A stretch of 64,000 nucleotides of DNA from positions 17,257,030-17,321,029 of the forward strand of contig NC_068346.1 in assembly GCF_014633365.1 (NCBI RefSeq), written 5' to 3'. Source of the DNA: Diospyros lotus (Eukaryota > Streptophyta > Magnoliopsida > Ericales > Ebenaceae). A model generated the notes under the pieces. That model did no database searches and was not told the origin of the DNA. It worked only from the letters and a program-made list of their open reading frames with translations. Of the stretch, positions 46,156-56,827 are shown piece by piece. Position numbers and translations under genes: made by a program. Position 1 is the stretch's first letter. Every line of letters starts with the position of its first letter.

Positions 46156-46160
46156 GGTTT

Positions 46161-47215
46161 CTCTTTGTTTTTTTTTTTTTTTGGCCTAGCTTTGAAAGAA
46201 TATTGAATAGATCTAAAACAATTTACCAAAGATACCGAAAAAATAAATATTAATCAAATTTTCAAAGAAAAGAGAACACCTTACCAAAGAAAGTGGAAGT
46301 TGGGCTGATGGTGTAAAAGGGAATGAAACCTGCAGGTATTTTGGTTGGGTTTGATAAAGGCTTGTGGGCTGTTGCGTCTGGGAGCAGTAGTGTCCAAATT
46401 AGGACTCGCGTCAATGAATAATTGGGTCGCTAGTTTTGGATTAAATGGGTTGGGTCAATGGATAATAAATCTTCAAATTGGGTTTGGGTTGAGAAATTGG
46501 ATTAGGGTTAGACTTACAATGCAGCTACAAGAGGGAGCGATGATGGGTGAGGCTATTTTTGGCAAGATTGTGGCAGTGACTGGGGTGCCATTGACAGTAG
46601 ACAAGCACGCCAATGACTTTGTTTAAGGGTTGCTAGAGGCTGTGAGGATTCTGGCAAGGTTAACTCTGATTGCTACTGGTTTTACTTCAGGTCGAGCTAG
46701 GGTTTCCAACTGGTTCCAACTTCAGTGGATATGGCTTCTGATGATTGGAAGCTGTGAAGCTTCTAGCGAGATTGTCACCTGGGGTTTTAAACTCTCCAAT
46801 GAGGGTAAGCAAAGGATCCTGATGGTGATGGCTTTGGCGGCCAGGGCTTTTTAATGCTGTTGGTTCTGATTTCTGATGTGCTTAGTGAGTCTTCTGCTCA
46901 ACTAGGGCTTCAAGGAAGTCTTCTATGGGTGATATGGAAGGCTTTTGGTGGTGTCTATTTATCTGGCTAGGGTTTTCACTGCTGTATGTGTTTATGTGCT
47001 GATGTTGCTGTTGAGAAAACCTGAAGAACTGCAATGATGCAGGTTGTAGGGCTAGCGGATTCTCTAAATTTTTTTAGAAAATCCCTGAAAATGATTTAGG
47101 ACTTTCATCTTTGATACCAATTGATGCAGAACCCAAACCCAAAAAACAAGAGTAATCTCGATTACTCTAAACTAGTAGTAGTATTCAATATTATTTATCA
47201 AAGTCTATCTTTCAA
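46161..47215 (-). repeat. Right (inverted) arm, part 2: leader and LTR end of element A
   Basis: This is the reverse complement of about 17690-19045 without the 353-bp solo LTR. The primer site is visible inverted at about 47113-47125 (GATACCAATTGATG). Bases 47126-47215 are the inverted last 90 bp or so of the LTR. At 47216 it changes abruptly to forward-strand protease sequence. Confidence 0.88.
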
Positions 47216-48095
47216 TTGGGTGAATAACACAACTTTGCTAGTTACTGAGAGGTGCCTTGTTCCTATTCAATTGGGTGATTACAAAGATGAAATTTTCTGT
47301 GATGTTTTACCTATGGATGTTGCCCATATCCTTTTAGGTCACCCTTCGTTTTAGACATTAGTGTAGTTCGTTATGGGTGAGAAAATACCTATGTCTTTAA
47401 GGTTGAGAAACTCACATTGATCTCTACTAAACCTTTTAGTGGAGGCACTACAACCAAGCCCAAGCAAACCTTTTAGTGGAGGCACTACGACCAAGCCCAA
47501 GCAAGCATCACCAGTCCCTAGTAAAAAGCACATTCATCTTATAACTCCTAAGGCATTTGAAAAAAAATTGTTAAGAAAGTGGATATGGGTTAGTCATATA
47601 GCTAAGGAGTCAATTTTAAGTTCGTTTGACAGTTTGGAGTTTCCATCTAGGATGAAGCCATTGTTAGAAGAATTTCATGATATCATGCTCGATGAGCTCC
47701 CTAGTAACCTACCACCTTTGAGGAATATCTAGTATGCCATTGATCTAGTTCCCAAATCTCAATTACCTAATTTGCCCCATTATAGGATGAATCGAGAAGA
47801 GCTAGCTGAATTGAATAGGCAAGTGGAGAACTTTTTGACTATAGGATTTGTTCAACATAGCCTTAGCCCTTGTGTTGTTCTTGCCCTTTTAACCCCAAAG
47901 AAAGATGGGTCTTGGAGATTATGTGTGGATAGTAGGGATAGTAGAGCCATTAATAAAATCACCATCAAGTATAGATTTCCCATTCTAAGATTGGAAGATA
48001 TGTTGGATATGTTGTCTGGTTCTAGATGGTTTTCTAAGATAGACTTGCTTAGTGGGTATCATCATATTTGTATTTGGCCTGCCTTTAAGACCCAG

Positions 48096-49255
48096 TGTTG
48101 CCCAGAAAAATACCCAAGAGTGAGGTGAATTGGGTTTTTCGAAAATTAATAATTTTAGCTCTTTTGAAAACTCTTAAATTTGTGATCCTAATATATGGTG
48201 ATTGCAGTAGGATTGAAATCAATAAAATCACACAACCACACAGAACAAGAGAAATTTATAGAGGTTCAACTCTAAAGAGCCTAATCCTCTCTCTCAAGAC
48301 TTAGCTTGAGATTCCACTAGGGAGAATCAACACTAGCTTTTAATTGGAGCTAGAACCAACATATAATTCCTTGCCTAAGCAAGAACCACTAGCACACTAC
48401 TAGCAAATACAATCCCCTCACCAAGTGAGTAAAAAATAACAAACTTACAACCATAGACAATTACAAATAAGTCACCAACGGTTGAGGATTCCACCAACCA
48501 GCACACTTCCAACACTTCGAACTTTCTCACTTTTGTTTGAATGCTCTATCAAGTTTATTCTAATTTGAGCCTCCATACTTACCCTATATATATACATCTT
48601 CCAAACACACTAGCCATTAAAGAAAGAGTTAATATGAAGTTTGAAATTCAAAAAATATTTAGACTTTCTCAAACAATAAGAAGACATATCTCATCTTTAA
48701 TTCAAAATAAATTTATTTTTTGCATGAAAAATCAAGATTTGAAAATTCAAATATAAGTTTTTGAGACATAAATGATTAAAACAAGAAAATATGTCTAAAA
48801 GCAATTCTCCTTTAATTCAAAATAAATTTAGTTTTTGCATTAGTAAGAGAAAACAATTCTCCTTTAATTCAAGATTTGAAAATTCAAACATAAGCTTTTG
48901 AGACATAAATGATTAAAATAAGAAAACATGTCTAAAAGCAATTTTCTTTTAATTCAAAATAAATTTACTTTTTACATGAGTAAGAGAAAACAATTCTCCT
49001 TTAATTCAAGATTTGAAAATTCAAATATAAACTTTGGAGACATAAATGATTAAAACAATAAAACATGTCTAAAAGAAATTCTCCTTTAATTCAAAATAAA
49101 TTTACTTTTTGCATGAATAAGAGAAAACGTGTCTAAAAATAATTTTCTTTAATTCAAAATAAATTTACTTTTTGTATGAGAAAGAAATACATTTATATTA
49201 TAAAAATATTTTTGTTATCATCAAAATCATATTTATTTAACCCTTGAGCTTAACA
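48096..49255. mobile_element. Solo LTR (1.16 kb) in element A RT, TSD CCCAG
   Basis: CCCAG occurs at 48091-48095 and 49256-49260. The insert starts TGTTGCCCAG and ends GCTTAACA. It interrupts RT between [12 protein letters not shown] and YEWLVMPF, exactly where the family continues without a gap. No coding domain is inside. About 48640-49190 is a tandem array. Confidence 0.88.
48640..49190. repeat. Tandem array of about 120-bp units inside the solo LTR
   Basis: The phrase CTTTAATTCAAAATAAATTTA followed by CTTTTTGCATGA recurs about four to five times, near 48698, 48810, 48946, 49083 and 49150. Between copies lie GATTTGAAAATTCAAA and GAGACATAAATGATTAAAA. Units vary by internal deletion. Confidence 0.75.
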
Positions 49256-51767
49256 CCCAGGATATACTTTATGAATGGTTAGTTATGCCCTTTAGTCCAA
49301 GGCTCTTAGTATCTTCATGAGAGTTATGAAACAAGTACTTAAACCTTTCACAAGAAAATTTTTGGTTGTTTACTTCGATGGCATCTTGATCTTTAGCAAG
49401 TCCTGAGATGAGCATCTAAGCTGCCTTAAATAAGTTTTCCTAACTCTTAGGGTTCCCAAATTGTATGTTAATCTTAAAAAGTGTTCCTTTTTACAATCTC
49501 AATTGCTTTTCTTAGGCTTCATTATCTAACCCAAGATGTAGCTGTCGACCCTGAGAAAGTTTGAGCTTTTAGAGAGTGGCCTAAACCTAGGACAGTGCTA
49601 GAGATTCGTAGTTTCCATGGCATGGCTACTTTTTATAGAAAATTCATTAAGGGATTTAGAATTATCATGGCTCCAATTATAGATTGTTTGAAGAAAAAAG
49701 AGTTTTTGTGTCCTAGTTCAACCAATAAAAGGAAATCAAAGAAAGGATAGCCATAACACTTGTCTTACGACACCCTACTTTTAGTAAAGTTTTTGAGGTT
49801 GTCTATGATGCATCTGGCATTGGTATTGGAGGTGTTCTTAGTCAAGAGGGTCGCCCAATAGCATTCTTTAGTGATAAACTCAATGAAGCTAAATAGAAAT
49901 ATTCTACTTATAACAAAGAGTTCGTTGTTCGTTATCCAGTCTCTTCGCTATTGGAGGTACTATCTATTGCCATAAGAATTTTTTCTATATTTTGATTGTC
50001 AGGCATTAAGATACTTGCACTCTCAAAAGAAGTTGAACTCTAGATATGCTAAGTGGGTAGAATTCCTTAGTGAGTACACCTTTGTCCTTAAGTATTGTTC
50101 TAGGTAGATAATAAAGTAGGGATGTGGGTAGTTAGTCTCAAATGATGAGTATAAAGGTTATTGGTTTTGATGAGGTGAAGGACACTTGCCCTAATTGCCC
50201 TAATTTTGGCTCTATTTTTACCTTAAGGTTAATTAAGGTAATCATTGCCCCCTTGTTGATTTTGTCATTCATGATGGTTATCCTTTTAGAGGAACTAAGA
50301 TGGGCATTCCATAGACTTTATTTAGAGACTTCTTCATATGGGAAATGCAAGGATGGGGATTAACTGGTCATTTTTGGAAGAGATAAGACTATTGCACTTG
50401 TTGAGGATAGATTTTATTGGCCGTATTTGAAAAAGGGATGTCTCTAGGATTGTTTCATAATATCTCGCATATGTCAACTGGCTAAAACTAAGAAGAACAA
50501 CACAGGTTTGTACACTCCTCTTCCTATCCACATGCCCCTTGGCAAGACGTCAGTATAGATTTCATTTTAGGTCTACCCGAGATTATTAGGGGACATGACT
50601 CAATTCTAGTAATAGTGGATAGGTTTTCTAAGATGGCACATTTTCTTCCTTGTAGTAAGATCACAGATGCTTCCCGTGTTGCTAAATTGATTTTTAGAGA
50701 ACTAATTAAGTTACATCGTTCTCCTGCTTCCATTTTATCTAATAGAGATGCCAAATTTGTTAGTTATTTTTGGAAGACACTTGGAAACTATTTGGGGCAA
50801 GTTTGAAATTCACTTATGCCTTTCATCCCTAAACTGATGCACAAACATAAGTTGTGAATTGTAGTTTGGGAGACTTGCTTAAGTGTCTTGTGGGAGAAAA
50901 GCATGGTAATTGGGATTTGGTTTTGCCAACTACTGAAATTACTAATAACAACTTTGTTAATAGGTCCATTCGTAAAAGTCATTTTGAGATTGTTCATGGT
51001 TACTCCCCTCACACCCCTATTGATCTTGTATCCTTACCCTAGGATGTCTAATTTTCTGAGCCTGCTAAAAATTTTACCCAATACATCCATGACCTATATG
51101 CTGAGATTTAAAGGAAAATTGCAATGAGCAATGTTGACTATAAACTTGTTATTTTTGTACATCGTAAGGCTCGAGAATTTAACAAAGGTGACTATGTCAT
51201 GGTTTGTATTCGCCCCAAGTGCTTCCCTAAACATTCCTTCAAGACACTACATGCTCGAGCTAGTGGGCCCTTTTCTATCATCCAAAAACTTAGACCTAAT
51301 GCTTATTTACTTAACTTACCTAATAATATGAATATTAGTCTTGTTTTTAATGTGGAAGATTAAACTCCTTACCAAGGCACATTTGAGCCTCATCTCTTCC
51401 CTACTAATGTTCCTATAGGTCACCAAGTTCCTTGTATCCCACGCATACTGCAACAAAAGGATGTGATTGATGTTGTGCTAAATGATGAGATTGTGGCTTC
51501 TTCTCGTGGTTGGGTTACTGTTGTTTTCTTGTCAAATGGAAAGATTGACCAAATTCAAATATTTGGATTATTGAAGAGGATTTTTGAGTCCTAGATCCTA
51601 AGCTCTTGGAGTGGTATTTACAGTTCAACTTGTTGGAGTCGAGTTCTTTTCAATTGAAGGAGAATGTTGAAGATCATAGAGACAAATATTTTGGAAACAA
51701 TATTTTAGGCATAAAAGTAGATATTAATATTGTTTTATTAGTTTCCTTATTTTAATTTGTTTCCTAG

Positions 51768-52015
51768 TGTGGAAAAAGGGAATTTTCTTCGTTCGTATGA
51801 TTCTATTGTACATGGTAGGAATATATAGACGTACAAGGAGATTCCAAATCACATCTCTAATGGATTGTGATCTCCTAAGAATCATCCATAAATTAAAAAT
51901 GGAAACAAAGAAAGTTAAAAAAGTTGTAAATCCTCCTAGCTATAATCCTAACTGTACATAGCCTAAAATAGAGAAGATTTTGAGATTTAAATGCTGAGAT
52001 ATTCAATCATCAACA
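51768..52015. mobile_element. Short solo LTR (248 bp), TSD CCTAG
   Basis: CCTAG occurs at 51763-51767 and 52016-52020. The insert starts TGTGGAAAA and ends ATCATCAACA. It is non-coding. The intact 5' LTR of A reads through the site with a single CCTAG. Confidence 0.88.
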
Positions 52016-52469
52016 CCTAGTTTCTTTTAATTTCTTTTATTTCCTAGAGTCCTAATTAGATTAAGATTACCTTTACTGAACAGAACCAAATAACCTAAGT
52101 ACAATAGCCTTAGGTATGAGGAAAGATTGAATCAATCAAACTCAGTGCTTGTATTGAATGAAGGTCATATAAATAAAGGTGTAGGGCTACGGCTTCTACT
52201 CCTAATCCTACAAGATGTAGGATACAAATTCTAATTTAAAATAGATTACAGATAGATAGGATACAAAATTTTAATCTTTAAGCAGCACATATCTTCTTCT
52301 TCTTCTCTCTTATCTCCTTTAGATTTATTCGGTTCTTTATTTGGCTGCTTACCCTCCTTTTCTCCAACACCCCCTGTCAAACTGGTGAATAGATGTCTCT
52401 CATTCCCAGCTTGCCAATAAAAGATTCAAATCCAAGTCTTGACATGGCCTTTGTAAATATATTTGCTTC

Positions 52470-53963
52470 TTAACTTGCTGTAGGTAGATAGGTTAGTTTT
52501 ATTCCTCCTTGCTCAATTTTCCTTTGAATAAAACTTCTATCAATCCTAACATGCTTCATCCTATCTTCCTGGATGGGATTATTAATAATACTTATAGCTG
52601 ACTTACTGTCACTATAAAGTTTTGTTAGTGAAGTTAGGGGCATTTGTAGGTCTTCCATCAATCTTGTCAATCAAATTAATTCACAAATACCTTGGGCAAT
52701 TGCCTTAAACTCTGCCTCTACACTACTCCTTGCCACCACTGATTGTTTCTTACTCTTCCAAGTGATTAAGTTCCCCTAAAGTTTAGTGCAAAACCCAGAT
52801 GTTGATCGGCTGTCCACCACGGATCCTACCTAATCAACATCAGCAAATCCTTCAGCCCCTCTAGTATCACTCTTTTGGAACAATAATCCATTTCCTGGTG
52901 TTCCCTTTAGGTATCTTAAAATATGATAAACTGCATTCATATGTTGTTGAGTAGGCAAGTGCATAAATTGACTCACAATATTCACAGCATAGGCAATATC
53001 CGAGCGAGTGAGAGATAGATAAATTAGCCTCCCAACTAACCTTTGATACTTCCTTTATCAACAAGAGGATCATCATCGATTATTTTATACTTCTAGTTTC
53101 TCTCAAGGGGTGTATAGATTGGTTTGCTTCCCAGCATCCTAGTATCTCTTAGGAGATCAAGAGTATACTTTCTTTGAGAGATTAAAATGCCTTGTTTGCT
53201 CCTTGGTACTTCCATCCCAAGGAAGTACTTCATGGTTCTCAAGTCTTTAACCTCAAATTCATCTCTCAATCTGTGTTTTAGTGCAGTTATCTCCTGAATA
53301 TTATCACTAATGATAATAATATCATCTACATACACAATCAAGATAGCTCTTTTCCCATTTGCTGCATGTTTAGTAAACAATGTATGATCTGCTTCCCCTT
53401 GCTTGTATCCAAACTTGATAAGAGTATAACTAAATTTCTTAAACCATGCTCTTGGGGATTGCTTTAATCCATAGAGCGATCTATACAGTTTACATACCTT
53501 GCCCACTTTCTCCTTTTTCAAATCTGGGTGGAATCTTCATATTGATTTCTTCCTCCAACTCTCCATTTAGAAAAACTTTTTTTATATCTGGCTAGAACAA
53601 TTCCCAATCAAGATTAACAGCTAGAGATAATAGGACTCTTATGGAATTTAATTTTGCCACTGGAGCAAAAGTCTCCTCATAATCTATCCCATAGGTTTGG
53701 GAGAACCCTTGAGCCACCAACCTTGCTTTATACTTGTCTATGCTCCCATCTGACCTATATTTGACAGAAAATACCCACTTACAGCCAACAATCTTCTTAT
53801 TTTTTGGAGTTTCAACAATATCCCATGTATGATTGCCAATAAGAGCCTTCATTTCCTCCATAACAACTTCCTTCCACTTGGGATCTTTTAAAGCCTCTTG
53901 AATGTTTTGTGGGACAGCCACTTCATCAATTGTTGTGGTGAAAGCCCTGAATTGGGGAAACAA
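52470..53963 (-). pseudogene. Element E reverse transcriptase and RNase H
   Basis: From 53963 down: AVPQNIQEALKDPKWKEVVM, IVGCKWVFSVKYRSDGSIDK, YKARLVAQGFSQTYGIDYEE, then a short gap at about 53590. Next come KLYRSLYGLKQSPRAWFKKF and ILIVYVDDIIIISDN with an intact YVDD box, then LRDEFEVKDLRTMKYFLGME. RNase H follows in pieces (NLWFCTKLxGNLITWKSKKQ-type text near 52750, then YSDSKSAISIINNPIQEDRM and RSFIQRKIEQGGIKLTYLPT). A frameshift near 53590-53520 and one near 53080 break the polyprotein. RT copies the element RNA; the catalytic residues are intact but the frame is not. Confidence 0.87.
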
Positions 53964-54148
53964 TCTAGAATATGTTTAAGTAATTTGAGATAGGATACTT
54001 AACACAAGATCTTACCCCCTTCAAATAGCAATAGGAATGTCCAGATCACAGTTGGCCTTGATGTTTTCCTCACTTGTTGGACCACCCTCCAGTTCTAATA
54101 ATTGGTTGAGTTGAGGACCAGGACCTTTTGGTCTCCTAGAGTAGACCT

Positions 54149-55771
54149 TTATAGGTTTATCTGAGTGTGCTTCTCTTGAACTAGTAACCACAAGCTCAGC
54201 TGGTTAAGTGAGGTGGTTGTTTGAAGAATGATCAAGAGAGGAGGTGGAATCTGGACTGATTGATTTAGGCTGTTTTGCTGCAGCTGATTGTGAAAAATCA
54301 GCTGCAGCAGCTTGTGTCGAGTCAGCACCTGAAGAGGGTGAAAGAAAGGAAGGGAGAGACGTAGGCATAGATACGGTGGGATCCCAATGTCCTTCTTCTC
54401 TTGATGTTTCCCTTTGAATGGAGGCACTTGGGTAATAGGATTCATGCTCAACAAATGTTACATCACAAGAGAGAAAAAAACTTATGTAATAGGGAACGAT
54501 AACATTTGTATCCCTTTTGAGTGGGAGAGTAGCCAAGATAAATACATTTAATGGCTTTTGGTTCAAGTTTATGATGGTTAGGTTTGATATGATGAACATA
54601 TACAATGCAACCAAATAATTTCGGAGGAAGAGAACTTAGGATTCGAGTATGAGGAAAAATGCTCAACAAGTTGTGTAAGGGAGTCTGATAGTTAAGCACT
54701 TTAAAAGGAAGTCGGTTTATCAAATAAGAAGTTGTTCAGCTTCTTTCGAATACCTGTTAGGAATAGCACTAGTAAACATTAAGGAATGAGCCACTTCAAG
54801 TAAATGGCGATTTTTCCTCTCAGCCACCCTATATTGTTGAGTATAGAGGCAGGTGCTTTGATGGAAAATCCTATGTGTAGTAAGGTATTGGGTGAAAGGA
54901 TAGGAAAAATACTCATGGCCATTATCAATTCTAAGAATGCAAATAAATGACTGAAATACACTAAGAATTAGTTTGTGAAAGCATTGGAACACAACACACA
55001 TCTCTGATTTTTCTTTCATAAGATATACCCAACACACCCTAATATGATCATCAATGAAGGTGACAAACCATTGAGCACTAGACAGGCTTGAAATTCTTGT
55101 TGGTCCCTATATGTCACTGTGAATGAAGTAAAAAGGTTTGGATTGTGTGAGGATGAGGTAAATAAGTGTTGTGTGATTGTTTGGCAAGAATACAATGTTC
55201 ACATTGAAGAACTAATTTTTCTTTATTGATGAATAAACTTGGATACAAACGCCTTTGGTATGAAAAACTTGGATGACCAAGGCGTTTGTGCCACAACAAA
55301 ATTTCAGAATTCGAACTAATAGTAAAAGAAAGCTTATGTGGTAACTGATTCATAGGAGAAGCCTTGTTTTCCGAAACCCAATAGAGCCCATACTTTTCCT
55401 CAGCGCTACCAATCATCTTCCTCAAAGACCAGTCTTGAAAAATACAATGAGAGGGAAAAAATATTACAATGCGATCCATGTCCTTAGTTAATTTGCTAAC
55501 TGACAACAAATTACACTTCAAAATTGGCACATATAGGATAGATTTAAGTTGCAAACCAGACATATATACATCCCCTTTCCCCCTAATTGAAGTCATAGTA
55601 CCATCTGCCATCAGAACTTTCAGCTCCTTATCATTGCTGAAGTTGATTGAATGTGGTTGTAGACCTGGTCATATGAGTTTTCTAGACCACAAAGAGTATG
55701 CTAGATTACCTTTTTGGGCCACTGATATTGTGGAATTGGTGGCTGAGGTACATGACTCTTTTGTAAGATGA
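54149..55771 (-). pseudogene. Element E protease remnant and integrase
   Basis: Frames read VAQKGNLAYSLWSRKL near 55730-55680, then HMTRSTTTF. In element D the same blocks are separated by the WIIDTGASN active site, so the catalytic Asp segment seems deleted here. Downstream are MADGTMTSIRGKGDVYMSGL, LLWHKRLGHPSFSYQRRLYP and CEHCILAKQS. The integrase core is VYLMKEKSEMCVVFQCF, CILRIDNGHEYFSYPFTQYL and QYRVAERKNRHLLEVAHSLM. The spacer is KAIKCIYLGYSPTQKGYKCY and a Ser/Pro/Gln-rich tail. The first integrase Asp-side motif (DIWGP) is eroded near 55080. Confidence 0.8.
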
Positions 55772-55902
55772 GAATTGCTTAAAAACTTCTGTAGAAAATC
55801 CACCTGTTCAGTAGTTTGGTTGAGATTTATACCTCTATCAATGGTAGGGGCAATTGTTGAGATGTAAGCTGGCTTTTCTTTCTCCCTTTTATTCTTTGGC
55901 TT

Positions 55903-56634
55903 CTAGTTTGCTGGCTTTCCATAGAGTTTCCAGCAAGTATCTTTAGTGTGGTAGGGCTTATTACAGTGTTCACACCACTGTTTTTCCCTAGGAGATTCTT
56001 CACGTTTGGCTGTAGCAAGTGCAAAACCTGCACTTGGGTCTACTGCTGCCTGGAGCATCACATGCTTCCTGCATTCCTCCCTTCTAACTTCGGAAAACAC
56101 TTCCCGGAGGGATGGAAGTGGTTTAGTACCAAGTAACCGACCCCAGACCTCATCTAGATCAGCATTGAGGCCTTGGAAGAAGTCAAATATCCTCTCTTTT
56201 TCCAGCATCTTGCTGTACTTTAGGTTGTCTATGGAACATGCCCAACTTGGATCATAGAAAAGATCCATCTCCTTCCATAATTCCATTAAGGTATTGTAGT
56301 ATTTAGTAACACCAAGATTACCTTGTTTAGTGGTTCTAATGGCCGATCTGATCTCAAAACACTGGGTTGTGTTTTCAATGTCAGAATAGATCTCTTGAAC
56401 AACATCCCATACTTCCTTAGCAGTCTTATAGAAGAGATATGTTCGACCAATTTTTGGCTCCATCGAGTTTATAAGCCAAGCCATGATTATTGAGTTTTCT
56501 GCCTCCCATCTTTTATAATCGGCTGTACCCTTTGATGGAGTTGAAACAGCTCCTGATAGGTAGCCAAACTTACCCTTGCCTTTAATTACCAACATAACAT
56601 ATTGAAACCATTCCCGGAAATTTTTTCCATTCAA
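55903..56634 (-). pseudogene. Element E gag, long open frame
   Basis: The 243-residue frame reads MNGKNFREWFQYVMLVIKGK, MAWLINSMEPKIGRTYLFYK, CFEIRSAIRTTKQGNLGVTK and IFDFFQGLNADLDEVWGRLL. It ends in a C2HC-type knuckle, WCEHCNKPYHTKDTCWKLYG. It is the copia Gag; the same blocks occur in D. The true start should lie further upstream (about 56820-56640, with text like LSINSHTL), separated by a stop at 56640-56650. The zinc knuckle is complete. Confidence 0.85.
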
Positions 56635-56814
56635 TCTGTGTTGTGTGATCTACAAGGTGTGGCTATCAATTGATAGAGGAACAACTAGAATTGTTGTAGC
56701 CGGAATTGCTGCTGGTTGAGGGTTTGGAATGAGGGAGGATTCTGTAGTTGTATGAACTGCATTCTCAGGGTTGGAAGAGGCTATAATATCTTGATTCTCG
56801 TCTAGGAAGAACTG

Positions 56815-56827
56815 TGCTCTGATACCA
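56815..56827 (-). other. Primer binding site of element E (tRNA-iMet)
   Basis: The complement of TGCTCTGATACCA, directly abutting the 5' LTR start at 56828. Confidence 0.9.

Larger units (their letters stand above)
20042..46160 (+). mobile_element. Element B: Tat-lineage Ty3/gypsy with antisense ORF, TSD GGTTT
   Basis: TSD GGTTT lies at 20042-20046 and 46156-46160. LTRs are at 20047-20919 and 45259-46155; both begin TGTTGTGGGATAACCTAGC. Order on plus: primer site, gag, protease, (2.2-kb solo LTR), RT, RNase H, second RNase H, integrase, long non-coding part, then an ORF on the opposite strand before the 3' LTR. Tat-lineage elements are known for the second (archaeal-type) RNase H and for extra antisense ORFs. 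Copia element C is inserted in the antisense ORF. Polyprotein frames carry many stops. Confidence 0.85.
47216..51664 (+). pseudogene. Element A pol with chromodomain remnant
   Basis: Forward frames give the protease C-terminal half (RCLVPIQLGDYKDEIFCDVL, DVAHILLGHPSF); the catalytic Asp side is missing at the inversion junction. RT follows: [64 protein letters not shown]. It is then interrupted at 48096-49255 and resumes with YEWLVMPF text near 49270. RNase H is [20 protein letters not shown] (49790-49850). Integrase lies at 50380-50990 and the C-terminal SH3-like part is KGDYVMVCIRPKCFPKHSFK. A chromodomain remnant at about 51510-51605 reads FLVKWKD, then NIWIIEEDF, then VLDP, with stops. 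The chromodomain places A among chromoviruses, perhaps Reina-like. Confidence 0.85.

Noticed and set aside
48640..49190. Possible CRISPR-like array
   Set aside because: Units are AT-rich, of variable length, without constant repeat and unique spacers, and lie in a plant solo LTR.
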